NCBI RefSeq assembly: GCF_902859595.1
Contig: NZ_CADIJQ010000001.1
Coordinates: 248,001 to 312,000, forward strand
DNA: 64,000 nt
Direction: 5' to 3'
Origin: Achromobacter kerstersii
GTDB taxonomy: Bacteria > Pseudomonadota > Gammaproteobacteria > Burkholderiales > Burkholderiaceae_B
A program made the translations under genes and the position numbers. This document shows, in pieces, positions 1-7,941 of this stretch. The first letter of the stretch is position 1. Each line of letters starts with the position of its first letter. The notes beneath the pieces are model-generated. The model searched no databases, was not told where the DNA came from, and saw only the letters and a program-made list of their open reading frames with translations.

Positions 1-1014
1 GTAGGGCTGTCGGAAGACGGGCTGCGCATGTTCGGCAAGGTGGCGCAGTGGGCGGGCGTGACCACCGCGACGGATCTGGTCAATGAGCTGGGCGATGACG
101 GTCTGGCGACGCTGGCGCGCATCACTGCCGAGGCCGACTATCCGGTGCGCATCGTGCCCGCCGCGTCGGCGTTGACGTATGCCGGCGACCCCGCGAAGTG
201 CCTGGAAAAACTGTCGGCCGCCAAGCGCTTGAACCACGACAAGCTGCACCTGGGCATGGTCAAACTGGTGGTGGATGGGTCCATCCAGGGGTTCACCGCG
301 CGGGTGCGTTGGCCCGGTTACTACAACGGCGCGCCCAATGGCATCTGGGTGATTGCGCCCGCCGAGCTGGATGCCACCGTGCAGGCCTATCACGATGCAG
401 GCGTGCAATTGCACATCCACACCAACGGCGACGAAGCCACGCAGCGCGCCATCGAAGCGGTAGACCTGGCCCTGCGCTGCACCCCGCGCCGTGACCACCG
501 CCACACCTTGCAGCATTGCCAGATGGCCGACGCCGCCCAGTTCCGGCGCATGGCCAGCTTGGGTATGTGCGTCAATCTGTTCGCCAACCATCTGTACTAC
601 TGGGGCGACGCGCACTATGCGCTGACGATGGGGCCTGACCGGGCAAACCGCATGGACGCGTGTGCGTCGGCGGCGCGGGCCGGCGTGCCGTTTTCCATCC
701 ATTCAGACGCGCCGATCACGCCGCTTGGGCCCTTGTTCACCGCGTGGTGCGCCGTCAATCGTCAAACTGCCTCGGGCCGAATTCTTGGCGAGTCTGAGCG
801 CATCAGCGTGGATGCGGCGCTGCACGCCGTCACCTTGGGCGCGGCCTACACCTTGCATATGGACCATCTGGTCGGTTCCATTGAAGTGGGCAAGTATGCG
901 GATTTCTGCGTGTTGGGAGACGACCCCGCCGCGGTGCCTGCCGAACGCCTGAAAGACGTCGCCGTGCTGGGTACGGTGGTGGGCGGCCGGCCGCTGTCGT
1001 TGGAAGGAGCCTGA
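1..1014 (+). CDS. Amidohydrolase family 3 protein (YtcJ-like), 5' end missing
   Basis: The reading frame is open from base 1, so the gene begins upstream; about 337 C-terminal residues are present, whereas YtcJ-type enzymes usually have 530-600. These are metal-dependent hydrolases that cut amide or related bonds in the cytoplasm. Visible family features are the HIHTNGDEA motif (near base 415), the HSDAP motif with the metal-side Asp (near base 700), and the late segment GKYADFCVLGDDP that closes the composite beta domain. The stop lies 1 bp before the ATG of the CobW-type GTPase, so the two are probably cotranscribed. The substrate cannot be told from sequence. Confidence 0.85.
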   Translation, partial: VGLSEDGLRMFGKVAQWAGVTTATDLVNELGDDGLATLARITAEADYPVRIVPAASALTYAGDPAKCLEKLSAAKRLNHDKLHLGMVKLVVDGSIQGFTARVRWPGYYNGAPNGIWVIAPAELDATVQAYHDAGVQLHIHTNGDEATQRAIEAVDLALRCTPRRDHRHTLQHCQMADAAQFRRMASLGMCVNLFANHLYYWGDAHYALTMGPDRANRMDACASAARAGVPFSIHSDAPITPLGPLFTAWCAVNRQTASGRILGESERISVDAALHAVTLGAAYTLHMDHLVGSIEVGKYADFCVLGDDPAAVPAERLKDVAVLGTVVGGRPLSLEGA

Positions 1015-1015
1015 C

Positions 1016-2074
1016 ATGGCGGCTTCCCATGCAGCGCGTATTCCGCTGACGGTGGTGGGCGGCTTTCTGGGGGCGGGCAAGACGACGTTGCTGAATCACG
1101 TCCTGCGTAATAGCCGCCGCCGTGCCGCGGTGTTGGTCAACGACTTCGGGCCTATCGACATCGACGCCGGGCTGCTTGCCGGGCGCGCGGATGAAGTGAT
1201 CCGGCTGGCCAACGGCTGCGTCTGCTGCTCGATGGCGGGCGGTCTGGACGACGCCCTGGCGCGCGTGCTGGCGCTGGACCCCTTGCCAGAATGGATCGTG
1301 ATCGAGGCTAGCGGCGTGTCGGACCCGTCCCGCATCGCGCAGGTCGGCATGTGCGACCCGCTGCTGCAACTGGAAGGCGTGGTGGTCCTGGTGGATGCGG
1401 CGAACGTGCGCGCATTGGCTTCCGACCCCTTGCTAAGCGACACCGTCGCGCGGCAGTTGCAGGCGGCGGATCTGCTGGTGCTGAACAAGACTGACCTGGT
1501 GACGCCCGACGCGCTGGGGCAGGTGAGGCAGTGGCTGAAAGACGAAACGCGTGGCGCGGCCATGGTCGAAACGCGGGAAGGGCGCGTGGACTTGCGGGGC
1601 TTGTCGGGTGAGGCAATACCCGCGGGGCACGCACCCCACGATTGTGCGAAGGCGAACTGCGGCCACGGCGGGGGGCATTGTGGGGGGCATGGCGCAGGTC
1701 ACGACGCAGGCCATGGCGGGGTCCATGGCGACCTCCATCAAGCCGCGCCCGACCATCCCTTCCAAAGCTGGTTCTGGGAGGCCCCGGCGGTGCTGAATGC
1801 CGATCAACTGGCGGGCCGGCTTCGGGCCATGCCCAGGCAGTTGTTGCGGGCAAAGGGCTGGGTCAGGACGGATCGCCACGGGTGGGTGCTGGTGCAATGG
1901 GCGGGCCGCCGCGTGCGCTTCGACACGCAATCGACGCCGCCCGATGACCTTCCATCGCCGGGCATCGTGTTTATCGGCCTTCGTGATGGACCACAGGCGC
2001 ACCCGGCATGGGCGTCACTTTGGCAAAGTTCGCTTTCAAATCAAGCGTCTAGTACCACTCATGGCGGCCGGTAG
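1016..2074 (+). CDS. CobW/G3E-family GTPase, putative metal chaperone
   Basis: 352 residues. Walker A GGFLGAGKTT lies at residues 15-24, the family metal-binding motif GCVCC at 67-71, and a guanine-specificity NKTD follows near residue 158. A His/Gly-rich stretch (about residues 207-243, with many GHGGGH-like repeats plus two Cys) joins the GTPase to the C-terminal CobW_C domain. G3E GTPases move zinc or cobalt to client enzymes; the His-rich linker supports metal binding. Its frame starts 1 bp after the amidohydrolase stop, and that metal-dependent enzyme could be the client (inference). The metal cannot be named, and no Zur box was recognised upstream of the truncated operon. Confidence 0.9.
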   Translation: MAASHAARIPLTVVGGFLGAGKTTLLNHVLRNSRRRAAVLVNDFGPIDIDAGLLAGRADEVIRLANGCVCCSMAGGLDDALARVLALDPLPEWIVIEASGVSDPSRIAQVGMCDPLLQLEGVVVLVDAANVRALASDPLLSDTVARQLQAADLLVLNKTDLVTPDALGQVRQWLKDETRGAAMVETREGRVDLRGLSGEAIPAGHAPHDCAKANCGHGGGHCGGHGAGHDAGHGGVHGDLHQAAPDHPFQSWFWEAPAVLNADQLAGRLRAMPRQLLRAKGWVRTDRHGWVLVQWAGRRVRFDTQSTPPDDLPSPGIVFIGLRDGPQAHPAWASLWQSSLSNQASSTTHGGR

Positions 2075-2116
2075 TTTGCAGTAGCATCAGATTTCCTGGA
2101 ACTCATCTGGACTGCC

Positions 2117-2668
2117 ATGGCCAAGAAACTGAATGAGAAAACCACCAAGACGTTGAAAGAGCGGCGCAAGCTGCCGCTGGCGACGCCCACCGATCTGGCG
2201 GCGGCCGCTACCCGCGATATCTCAGCCGCGCTGAACCAACTGTTGGCCGACGTGTTCGCGCTGTATCTGAAAACCAAGAACTTCCATTGGCACGTCAGCG
2301 GGCCGCATTTCCGTGACTACCACTTGCTGCTGGATGAGCAAGGCGACCAGCTGTTCGCCATGACCGACCCCCTTGCCGAACGCATCCGCAAGATTGGTGG
2401 CACCACGCTACGGTCGATCGGGCATATCTCGCGCATGCAGCGGGTGTCTGACAACGACGCCGATTACGTCCAGCCGTTGGATATGCTGGCTGAGCTGCGC
2501 GAAGACAACAAAATGCTGGCGGCCGCGCTACGCGAGGCCCACAACATTACCGACGAGCACCGCGACATCGCCAGTTCCAGCCTGATCGAAAACTGGATCG
2601 ACGAAACCGAACGGCGCACGTGGTTCCTGTTTGAAGCCAGCCGTCAGGGCGATTCAACGGGTCATTAA
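2117..2668 (+). CDS. dps: DNA starvation/stationary-phase protection protein Dps
   Basis: 183 residues. Dps forms a dodecameric cage that oxidises and stores iron and coats DNA in stationary phase. The ferritin-like helix with the ferroxidase ligands is visible: KNFHWHVSG (H57, H59) followed by the D73/E74 region LLLDEQGD. A 20-residue Lys/Arg-rich N-terminal tail resembles the DNA-binding tail of E. coli Dps and makes it slightly longer than the usual 155-170 residues. It stands alone, 42 bp after the GTPase gene and followed by a strong hairpin shared with the convergent lipoprotein gene. No OxyR or IHF site could be assigned by eye. Confidence 0.93.
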   Translation: MAKKLNEKTTKTLKERRKLPLATPTDLAAAATRDISAALNQLLADVFALYLKTKNFHWHVSGPHFRDYHLLLDEQGDQLFAMTDPLAERIRKIGGTTLRSIGHISRMQRVSDNDADYVQPLDMLAELREDNKMLAAALREAHNITDEHRDIASSSLIENWIDETERRTWFLFEASRQGDSTGH

Positions 2669-2687
2669 TACCGGGCTAGGCTATTGA

Positions 2688-2708
2688 CGGGGCCACGTGG
2701 TGGCCCCG
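2688..2708. terminator. Bidirectional hairpin terminator between dps and the convergent lipoprotein gene
   Basis: A perfect 9-bp GC stem (CGGGGCCAC / GTGGCCCCG) with a 3-nt loop lies between two converging stops at 2668 and 2720. There is no long T-tract on either side, so it may be a weak or Rho-assisted terminator. Confidence 0.6.
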
Positions 2709-2719
2709 CTTCATGCTGA

Positions 2720-3142
2720 TTACCGCGCCTTGTCCTGCGATTGGCCGGTCATCATGTAGTACTTGGCGCGCGCCACACCTTCATCGGCATGCGGCTTGCA
2801 TTGCCAATCCTTCAAACCGCACCAGGCTTGGGTCGAGATGCGATAGCGGCCATTGCCCATCGGCTCGCGGGTGATGCGATACGCCAGCCCGTAATACCCT
2901 TTGTCCGGATACTCGGTCTCGATCAGGTTCGAGGTTTCGGCCATGACGCGCCACCGGGAATTGTTCGCCACGTAGTAAATGCCGCGTTCCCAAACCAGTT
3001 TGCACTCGGATGCCTCGTTGCAATACAGAGGCGTATCCAACGCTTTTTGCAGTTCCGGGGAAAGTGTGGCGGGACGAGGGCCGGCCACGCAACCCGACAG
3101 CAGGGCGGCGGCAGCAAGTATTGCAAGACGGGGATGTGTCAT
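2720..3142 (-). CDS. Small lipoprotein of unknown function
   Basis: 140 residues with a lipoprotein signal: hydrophobic segment, then lipobox LLSGC with Cys18 as the lipidation site. The mature part has four further Cys and is rich in Tyr and Trp. It looks conserved-hypothetical; no enzyme motif is visible. It is probably exported and anchored to the outer or inner membrane (residue +2 is Val, so the Asp +2 avoidance signal is absent). It converges on dps. Confidence 0.75.
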   Translation of the reverse strand: MTHPRLAILAAAALLSGCVAGPRPATLSPELQKALDTPLYCNEASECKLVWERGIYYVANNSRWRVMAETSNLIETEYPDKGYYGLAYRITREPMGNGRYRISTQAWCGLKDWQCKPHADEGVARAKYYMMTGQSQDKAR

Positions 3143-3291
3143 GAAGATCTCCTGGTGGCGGCACCGGCAGCATTCTATAGAAAGTCGGTTAAATCGGGGA
3201 CTGCTCGGTAACTAAATGACATACATCGGGCGCCTAAGAATGTGTCGAACATGAACGTAAACTGGTGCTCCAACATTCACCGGAAAGCCGC

Positions 3292-4167
3292 ATGTCATTC
3301 GTCCCGTTTTCGACGCCGCAGCCCGGCCGCGATCAAACCTGGGGGTTGATGCATAGCCGTCAGGGTGCGCAATTGCAGGTGCCGAACAAACCCGTGGTGT
3401 TTTACGACGCGCCGCCGGATGCGGCCACGCTGGCTCAGATTGAATCCGTGCATGTCTGGGCGCCGCACGGCGATCCGTTGACCGAAATGCCCGCACTCAT
3501 CGCGCGGCTGCCATCCTTGGTGGATTTATCCATGGGGCCGGGCGCCATCGACCCCAGTGTCATGACGGGCTTGCGCGCGGACATGTTGCCCGACAGCCTG
3601 CGCCACCTTTCCCTGCATCCCAGTCAAAACACCTATACCTGGGAGGGCGGCGCGATGCCCAGGCTGGAGTCCCTGACCGTGGGGGCGGCGTTGCGATTTG
3701 AACCGGAAGATTTTCCGGCGTTGATGTCGCTAACGGCGGTTCCGGATCGGCGCGGCGTCATGTTGGATCGGGCATTGCAACTGCCGCTTAAGGAACTGAA
3801 CCTGTGGAACGTGCCGGTCGATGCGTCAGTGTTCGATCGTCTTGCGCGATTGCAGCTGGTGGCGCTTGGCTTGGTTAACGGCCGTACCTTGGACACCCTG
3901 GCAGGCATAGAACAGCTTGGCGGATTGCGGTCGCTGCAGGTGAAGAACCAAGGAATATTGCACACGATTCGTCCCATTGCCGCGCTATCGAATTTGGAGA
4001 AGCTGAACATTCAGTACTGCAAGCGAATTGCCGACATTGACGTGTTGGGGGAACTGTCTCAACTACAAGAGCTCACGCTGGTGGGTTGCGGCGATGTCGG
4101 TCTAGGTAAGTTGGAAGAGACGTTGCGTGCGCGCTTGCGGCGCTCGAATATTGCGGCAACGACGTGA
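3292..4167 (+). CDS. Leucine-rich-repeat-like protein, function unknown
   Basis: 291 residues from the ATG at 3292, which has GGAAAG just upstream; a GTG 27 bp earlier is less likely. No signal peptide. From about residue 75 it shows irregular leucine-rich repeats spaced 22-24 residues apart, such as LKELNLWNVPV, LRSLQVKNQG, LEKLNIQYC and LQELTLVGC, which would form a solenoid for protein binding. Cysteines and asparagines fall at repeat turn positions. Neighbours are unknown proteins, so no role is proposed; a binding or immunity-type function is only a possibility. Confidence 0.75.
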   Translation: MSFVPFSTPQPGRDQTWGLMHSRQGAQLQVPNKPVVFYDAPPDAATLAQIESVHVWAPHGDPLTEMPALIARLPSLVDLSMGPGAIDPSVMTGLRADMLPDSLRHLSLHPSQNTYTWEGGAMPRLESLTVGAALRFEPEDFPALMSLTAVPDRRGVMLDRALQLPLKELNLWNVPVDASVFDRLARLQLVALGLVNGRTLDTLAGIEQLGGLRSLQVKNQGILHTIRPIAALSNLEKLNIQYCKRIADIDVLGELSQLQELTLVGCGDVGLGKLEETLRARLRRSNIAATT

Positions 4168-4296
4168 TCGCGGTGGGTGATACACACTGTTGCATCGGCT
4201 CATAAACCCATTACACGGCTTAAGGCATATTGCTCCCGCTTTGATCGTCACATGCCGTGGCGAAAACCCCATCCCCTTTTTGTGTTGGAGCTTAAA

Positions 4297-4689
4297 TTGC
4301 AAATTCTCAAGCAAGCTTGCGCCATTGTTTTGCATCGCCGTCAGGCCGTTCTGCTTGCGGCCGCGCTGACCTTGAGTGGCGGCGCTGCCGTGGCCCAGCA
4401 GGCGACGCCGGGTCAGATGCCGGGTCAAATGCCGAACATGGCGGCGCTAAGCGGCCAGATGCACGCCGCCGCCGAGTACTGCAACGCTTATACGGCCGCG
4501 CAGCTTGAGCAGATGAAGCAGCAGCAGCGGGCGGCGACAAGCGCTCAAGGTATGGCCGCCGCCGATTTCGATTCCACTTTCTCGCAGTCCTACACCGCGG
4601 CCAAGGGTCAACTGGCTTCGCTCAGTGCCGCCGATAAGGAAAAGACCTGCGCGCAATTGAAGGCCATGTCGGCGGCGCGCCCGCAATAA
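4297..4689 (+). CDS. Secreted small protein, function unknown
   Basis: A TTG at 4297 is preceded by GGAG with a 6-nt spacer and gives a 130-residue protein with a good signal peptide (basic start, hydrophobic core, cleavage after AVAQ). An upstream in-frame GTG or ATG would add 25-40 residues of unlikely basic sequence. The mature part begins with PGQM repeats, then is Ala/Gln rich and contains two Cys about 65 residues apart that could form a disulfide. It is probably a small periplasmic alpha-helical protein. The family was not recognised. Confidence 0.65.
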   Translation: MQILKQACAIVLHRRQAVLLAAALTLSGGAAVAQQATPGQMPGQMPNMAALSGQMHAAAEYCNAYTAAQLEQMKQQQRAATSAQGMAAADFDSTFSQSYTAAKGQLASLSAADKEKTCAQLKAMSAARPQ

Positions 4690-4735
4690 GCGCGGCGCGA
4701 GCGCCCATCCAGCCCACTACGTCAATCGGAGAGTA

Positions 4736-5437
4736 ATGGATTGCATTAATGGCGCGACGTTCGAGATGGCGTTCGACAAAGGCAGATCCCATTTTCACGA
4801 TCTGAATTTGCATGACTGCACGTTCGACAATTGTGGATTGTCGATGGTGAAGATTCCCGAAAATATGTCGCGCGTGCAGGGCGTGCGGATCTCGAAATGC
4901 CGTGCTGTTAATTCGGAGATCATGCCGTGCATCTTCGAGGATGTGGTGGTGGAAGAACTATCCACCAACCCTATCCTGCTGGTGTGGGCCGGGTTCTTTC
5001 GCCGCGTCAAACTCGTCGGCAAAATCGGCAAGCTCAATCTGAATCTGGCGCCCACCGCGTTCTGCAAGGACGTGGGCCTGCTTGAACGTTTCGAGACGGC
5101 GCGCGCGGCGTTTTACGCGCAGACGGATTGGGCGCTGGATATCAGCGAAGCCAAGCTGCTTGGGCTACGCTGCGAAGGCGTGCCATTGCATTTGATCAAG
5201 CGCGACCCGCAGACGCAGGTGATCGTTGATAAGGGGGGCCGCTACGCAGGTCTTCACGCGCTGGAACCTGGCTTTGCGCAAGCTTTTCCCCTGGCTCACA
5301 GCGTCTTGCAGAGCTTCGATGCATCCAGCGATTCCACGCGGTTGCTGACCGTGTCGCTGGCGGCGCCCAAAGCCCGCCGCGAAGAAGAGCGCGGCGCCAT
5401 CGCCGAGTTGCGTACGTTGGGGTTTCTAGAAGACTGA
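4736..5437 (+). CDS. Hypothetical protein with pentapeptide-like N-terminal half
   Basis: 233 residues, ATG with GGAGAG just upstream. No signal peptide or membrane segment. The first 110 residues show short periodic strands such as LNLHDCTFDNC, VRISKCRAVNS and VKLVGKIGKLNLN. These resemble a right-handed beta helix of loose pentapeptide repeats. The second half is mixed and acidic. The family was not recognised. It follows two other unknown genes in the same direction and precedes a 256-bp AT-rich gap. Confidence 0.65.
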   Translation: MDCINGATFEMAFDKGRSHFHDLNLHDCTFDNCGLSMVKIPENMSRVQGVRISKCRAVNSEIMPCIFEDVVVEELSTNPILLVWAGFFRRVKLVGKIGKLNLNLAPTAFCKDVGLLERFETARAAFYAQTDWALDISEAKLLGLRCEGVPLHLIKRDPQTQVIVDKGGRYAGLHALEPGFAQAFPLAHSVLQSFDASSDSTRLLTVSLAAPKARREEERGAIAELRTLGFLED

Positions 5438-5693
5438 TATTAAAGCGAAGAATAGATAATCAATTAATAATATTCGCAAGCATGTTCGGCAATAATGGGA
5501 AATAAAACGAATTATTAGTATTAGCAATTAATGCCACGTACAATCCCGTCCTGATCAGCGATGTTAAGCATTATTGCGCGACAAAGTCAGCGTTCTGAAG
5601 GCGGGTAGGGCCGGGCATTTTTGGGTTCTGTTTGCATGGGCTGGGTGCGCGTAATTTCCACCATTTCATTTGGTTTACTTGCGCATACTTAAT
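5438..5693 (+). promoter_or_regulatory. AT-rich upstream region of the adhesin export locus
   Basis: About 120 bases (roughly 5440-5560) are strikingly AT-rich in an otherwise GC-rich window, with TTAATAATATT and GAATTATTAGTATTAGC stretches. No gene fits here. Such curvature-prone DNA upstream of a surface-adhesin locus is a plausible site for nucleoid proteins and for the promoter of the TolC-type gene. The exact -35/-10 was not assigned. Confidence 0.4.
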
Positions 5694-7175
5694 ATGAATT
5701 CGCCTTTGCTCAGACGTTCGGTTTCGATGTTTGCCTTGGTCATGGCTCCCACCGCATTTGCACAAGCCCCTGTGCCCCCTGCGGCCCCCGGCGCCCAGTC
5801 GGCGATCACCCTGAATCAGATCGTTGAGCAGACGCTGCTTAGCAATCCCGAAATCCAAGCCAAGTACCACGACTTTCAAGCGTCGCTGGAAGGGCAGGCT
5901 GTGGCGCGCGCCGCCTTCTTTCCGCAGATCAATGCCCAGGGTTACGTCGGCCGCGAATACCGCAGCAACGTGCCGGGTGTGGGCTCGCAGAACTGGAGCC
6001 GCCCGGGCTACAACGTCGAACTGCGCCAGCTGATTTTTGACGGCTTCCGCACCAATAACGACGTCAAGCAAGCCGGTTTCGACAAGCTTGCGCGTTTCTA
6101 TGACGTGCTGGCCACCAGCGACAGCACCGCGTTTGCCGCTGTGCAGGCCTATATCGACCTGCAACGCTATCGCGACATGGAACTGCTGGCCCGCCAGAAC
6201 TATTCCCTGCACGAAGAAACGCTCAAGCAGATTGGCGAGCGCACCGAATCGGGCGTTGGCCGCCGGGTTGATCTGGAACAGGCGGGCGGCCGTTTGTCGC
6301 TGGCCCAGACCAACCTGATGACAGAAACCGCCAACCTGCTGGACGTGCAGCAGCGCTTCCAGCGCGTCACCGGCGCCTTCCCGCCAGACGCCATGCAGCC
6401 GCCGCCCGACGTCGGCGACAAGCTTCCGGTTAAACCGGGCAGCTTCAACGAATCGCTGCGCCGCAACCCCAGCTTCCTGTCCAAGCAAGCGGGCCTGCAA
6501 GCGGCCGAAGCAGGCGTGGCGTCGTCCAAGGGCGCGTACTCGCCGAAGTTTGAATTCGTGGCTTCTACTGGCCGCGATCAGAACGACCCCACGCCGCAAA
6601 ACCGCGACATCCAGAGCACCAGCGTGCAGGTGGTGGCGAACTACAACCTGTACCGCGGGGGCGCCGATGCCGCGCGCATTCGCCAAACGACCGCGCAGTC
6701 TTACGCCGCGCGCGACATTCGCGACTACACCTGCCGCAACGTGCAGCAAGACCTGGCCGTGGCCTGGAACAACATCCAGAGCCTGAGCCAGAAGCTGCCG
6801 TTCCTGCGTGACCACGAACTGGCCACCACCAAAGTGCGCGACGCCTATCGCCAGCAATTCCAGATCGGCCAGCGTTCGCTGCTGGACTTGCTGGACACCG
6901 AAAACGAATTGTTCGAATCGCGCCGCGCGCTGACCAATGGGCTGTACGACCTGAAGCTTGCGCAGTACCGCTGGCTGGCGCTGTCGCATGCGCTGTTGCC
7001 CGCGTTGTCGCTGCAACCGGCGCGCAATGAAATGCCTGAAGAAAACGGCCAAATGGTTGTGGCTGACGAAGTGATCAAGCAGTGCAATTCGACGGTGCCC
7101 GACGAGGCGCGTCTGGCTCCGGTGCGTATGCAAACCAGCGAAGCCTCGCCGGCCGCGTTGTCGCGTGCCCGATGA
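5694..7175 (+). CDS. TolC-family outer-membrane pore of a type I secretion system
   Basis: 493 residues from the ATG at 5694; an upstream TTG would add 8 residues. A signal peptide ends at AFAQ. TolC-type features are present: Leu/Ile-rich start ITLNQIVEQTLLSNPEI, alternating coiled-coil helices and strands, and the second-half repeat with RQQFQIGQRSLLDLLDTENEL, a signature of the LapE/TolC/AggA group. An extra C-terminal tail of about 50 residues carries one Cys. Pores of this group carry RTX proteins across the outer membrane. The giant retained adhesin 770 bp downstream is its obvious client (inference). No ABC or membrane-fusion gene is adjacent. Confidence 0.92.
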   Translation: MNSPLLRRSVSMFALVMAPTAFAQAPVPPAAPGAQSAITLNQIVEQTLLSNPEIQAKYHDFQASLEGQAVARAAFFPQINAQGYVGREYRSNVPGVGSQNWSRPGYNVELRQLIFDGFRTNNDVKQAGFDKLARFYDVLATSDSTAFAAVQAYIDLQRYRDMELLARQNYSLHEETLKQIGERTESGVGRRVDLEQAGGRLSLAQTNLMTETANLLDVQQRFQRVTGAFPPDAMQPPPDVGDKLPVKPGSFNESLRRNPSFLSKQAGLQAAEAGVASSKGAYSPKFEFVASTGRDQNDPTPQNRDIQSTSVQVVANYNLYRGGADAARIRQTTAQSYAARDIRDYTCRNVQQDLAVAWNNIQSLSQKLPFLRDHELATTKVRDAYRQQFQIGQRSLLDLLDTENELFESRRALTNGLYDLKLAQYRWLALSHALLPALSLQPARNEMPEENGQMVVADEVIKQCNSTVPDEARLAPVRMQTSEASPAALSRAR

Positions 7176-7200
7176 ACACGCAACCGAGCAGGACGCACTG

Positions 7201-7857
7201 ATGAAGCCCACTCCTGTCTTGTTGATCACGCATGACGATCTGCTCTGGCGCCACTGGAGCGCGCTTGACGCTGCGCGCTGGCTGCCGGTGCGCGGGGCTG
7301 CGCTGTCGGATTTGCAAGGCTGGCGCGAACAGGGCCGCTCACTTGTCGTGTTGGACACGGGTGTGCCGGGGCTCCCGTCCTGGAATGCGCCCGCGTGGAG
7401 CGCCACGATGACGGGGCTGCGGCTGGTGGTCGCCAGCCCGCATCCCAGCGATGAAGAGGGCACACGCGTGTTGGCGGCCGGGGCGCATGGTTACCGGCAC
7501 AGCCATGCGCCGGTGACGTCTCTGGCGCAAACGCTTGAGGTGGTGGCGTCCGACGGCATCTGGATGGGCCGCTCCTTAGTGACCCGTCTGCTCAAGATGG
7601 TGTCCGAGCATGGCGAAGAGTCCGAAGCGTGGGACGGCGGCCTCTTGACCGACCGCGAAGTCACCGTTGCTGAATGCGCCGCGAGCGGGCAAGCGAACGC
7701 GCAAATCGCCGATCAACTCGGCATCACCGAGCGCACGGTGAAGGCGCATCTTTCGTCGGCCTTCGACAAGCTCAAGGTCTCGGACCGCTTGCAGCTTGCG
7801 CTGTTGGTGCATGGAATTTCTGCACGTCCGACGCCCCGCGCAAGGGCAATCAGCTGA
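7201..7857 (+). CDS. LuxR/FixJ-type response regulator next to the adhesin
   Basis: 218 residues from the ATG at 7201, which has AGGA with a 7-nt spacer; an in-frame GTG at 7165 overlaps the pore-gene stop and is less likely. The N-terminal receiver-like domain keeps the acidic pair (THDD) and a phospho-acceptor-like Asp (VVLDTGVPG). It lacks the conserved Lys: the usual GYLxK position reads GYRHS. The C-terminal helix-turn-helix (LTDREVTVAECAASGQANAQ, then ITERTVKAHLSSAFDKL) is typical LuxR. Position and orientation suggest it controls the pore or adhesin; the altered receiver suggests phosphorylation-independent or degenerate sensing. Confidence 0.88.
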   Translation: MKPTPVLLITHDDLLWRHWSALDAARWLPVRGAALSDLQGWREQGRSLVVLDTGVPGLPSWNAPAWSATMTGLRLVVASPHPSDEEGTRVLAAGAHGYRHSHAPVTSLAQTLEVVASDGIWMGRSLVTRLLKMVSEHGEESEAWDGGLLTDREVTVAECAASGQANAQIADQLGITERTVKAHLSSAFDKLKVSDRLQLALLVHGISARPTPRARAIS

Positions 7858-7858
7858 C

Positions 7859-7876
7859 ATTGTCCTTACGGACAAT
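7859..7876 (+). promoter_or_regulatory. Short hairpin between regulator and adhesin gene
   Basis: A perfect 7-bp stem (ATTGTCC / GGACAAT) with loop TTAC begins 2 bp after the regulator stop and lies 66 bp before the adhesin ATG. No T-tract follows. It may be a dyad operator, a partial terminator or an RNA-processing site; the sequence cannot decide. Confidence 0.4.
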
Positions 7877-7941
7877 ATCGCAATCCTGCGAGCCTATGTA
7901 GTATCCGGTCATCTTCGATAACCTCCTGAAATGGAATCGTT

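Noticed and set aside
5438..5693. An insertion-sequence scar at the AT-rich island
   Set aside because: No terminal inverted repeats, target duplications or transposase fragment were seen.
5571..7463. A 630-codon minus-strand frame opposite the TolC-type pore gene
   Set aside because: Rich in Arg, Gln and Ala, lacks a protein family, and exactly overlaps the clearly coding pore gene on the other strand.
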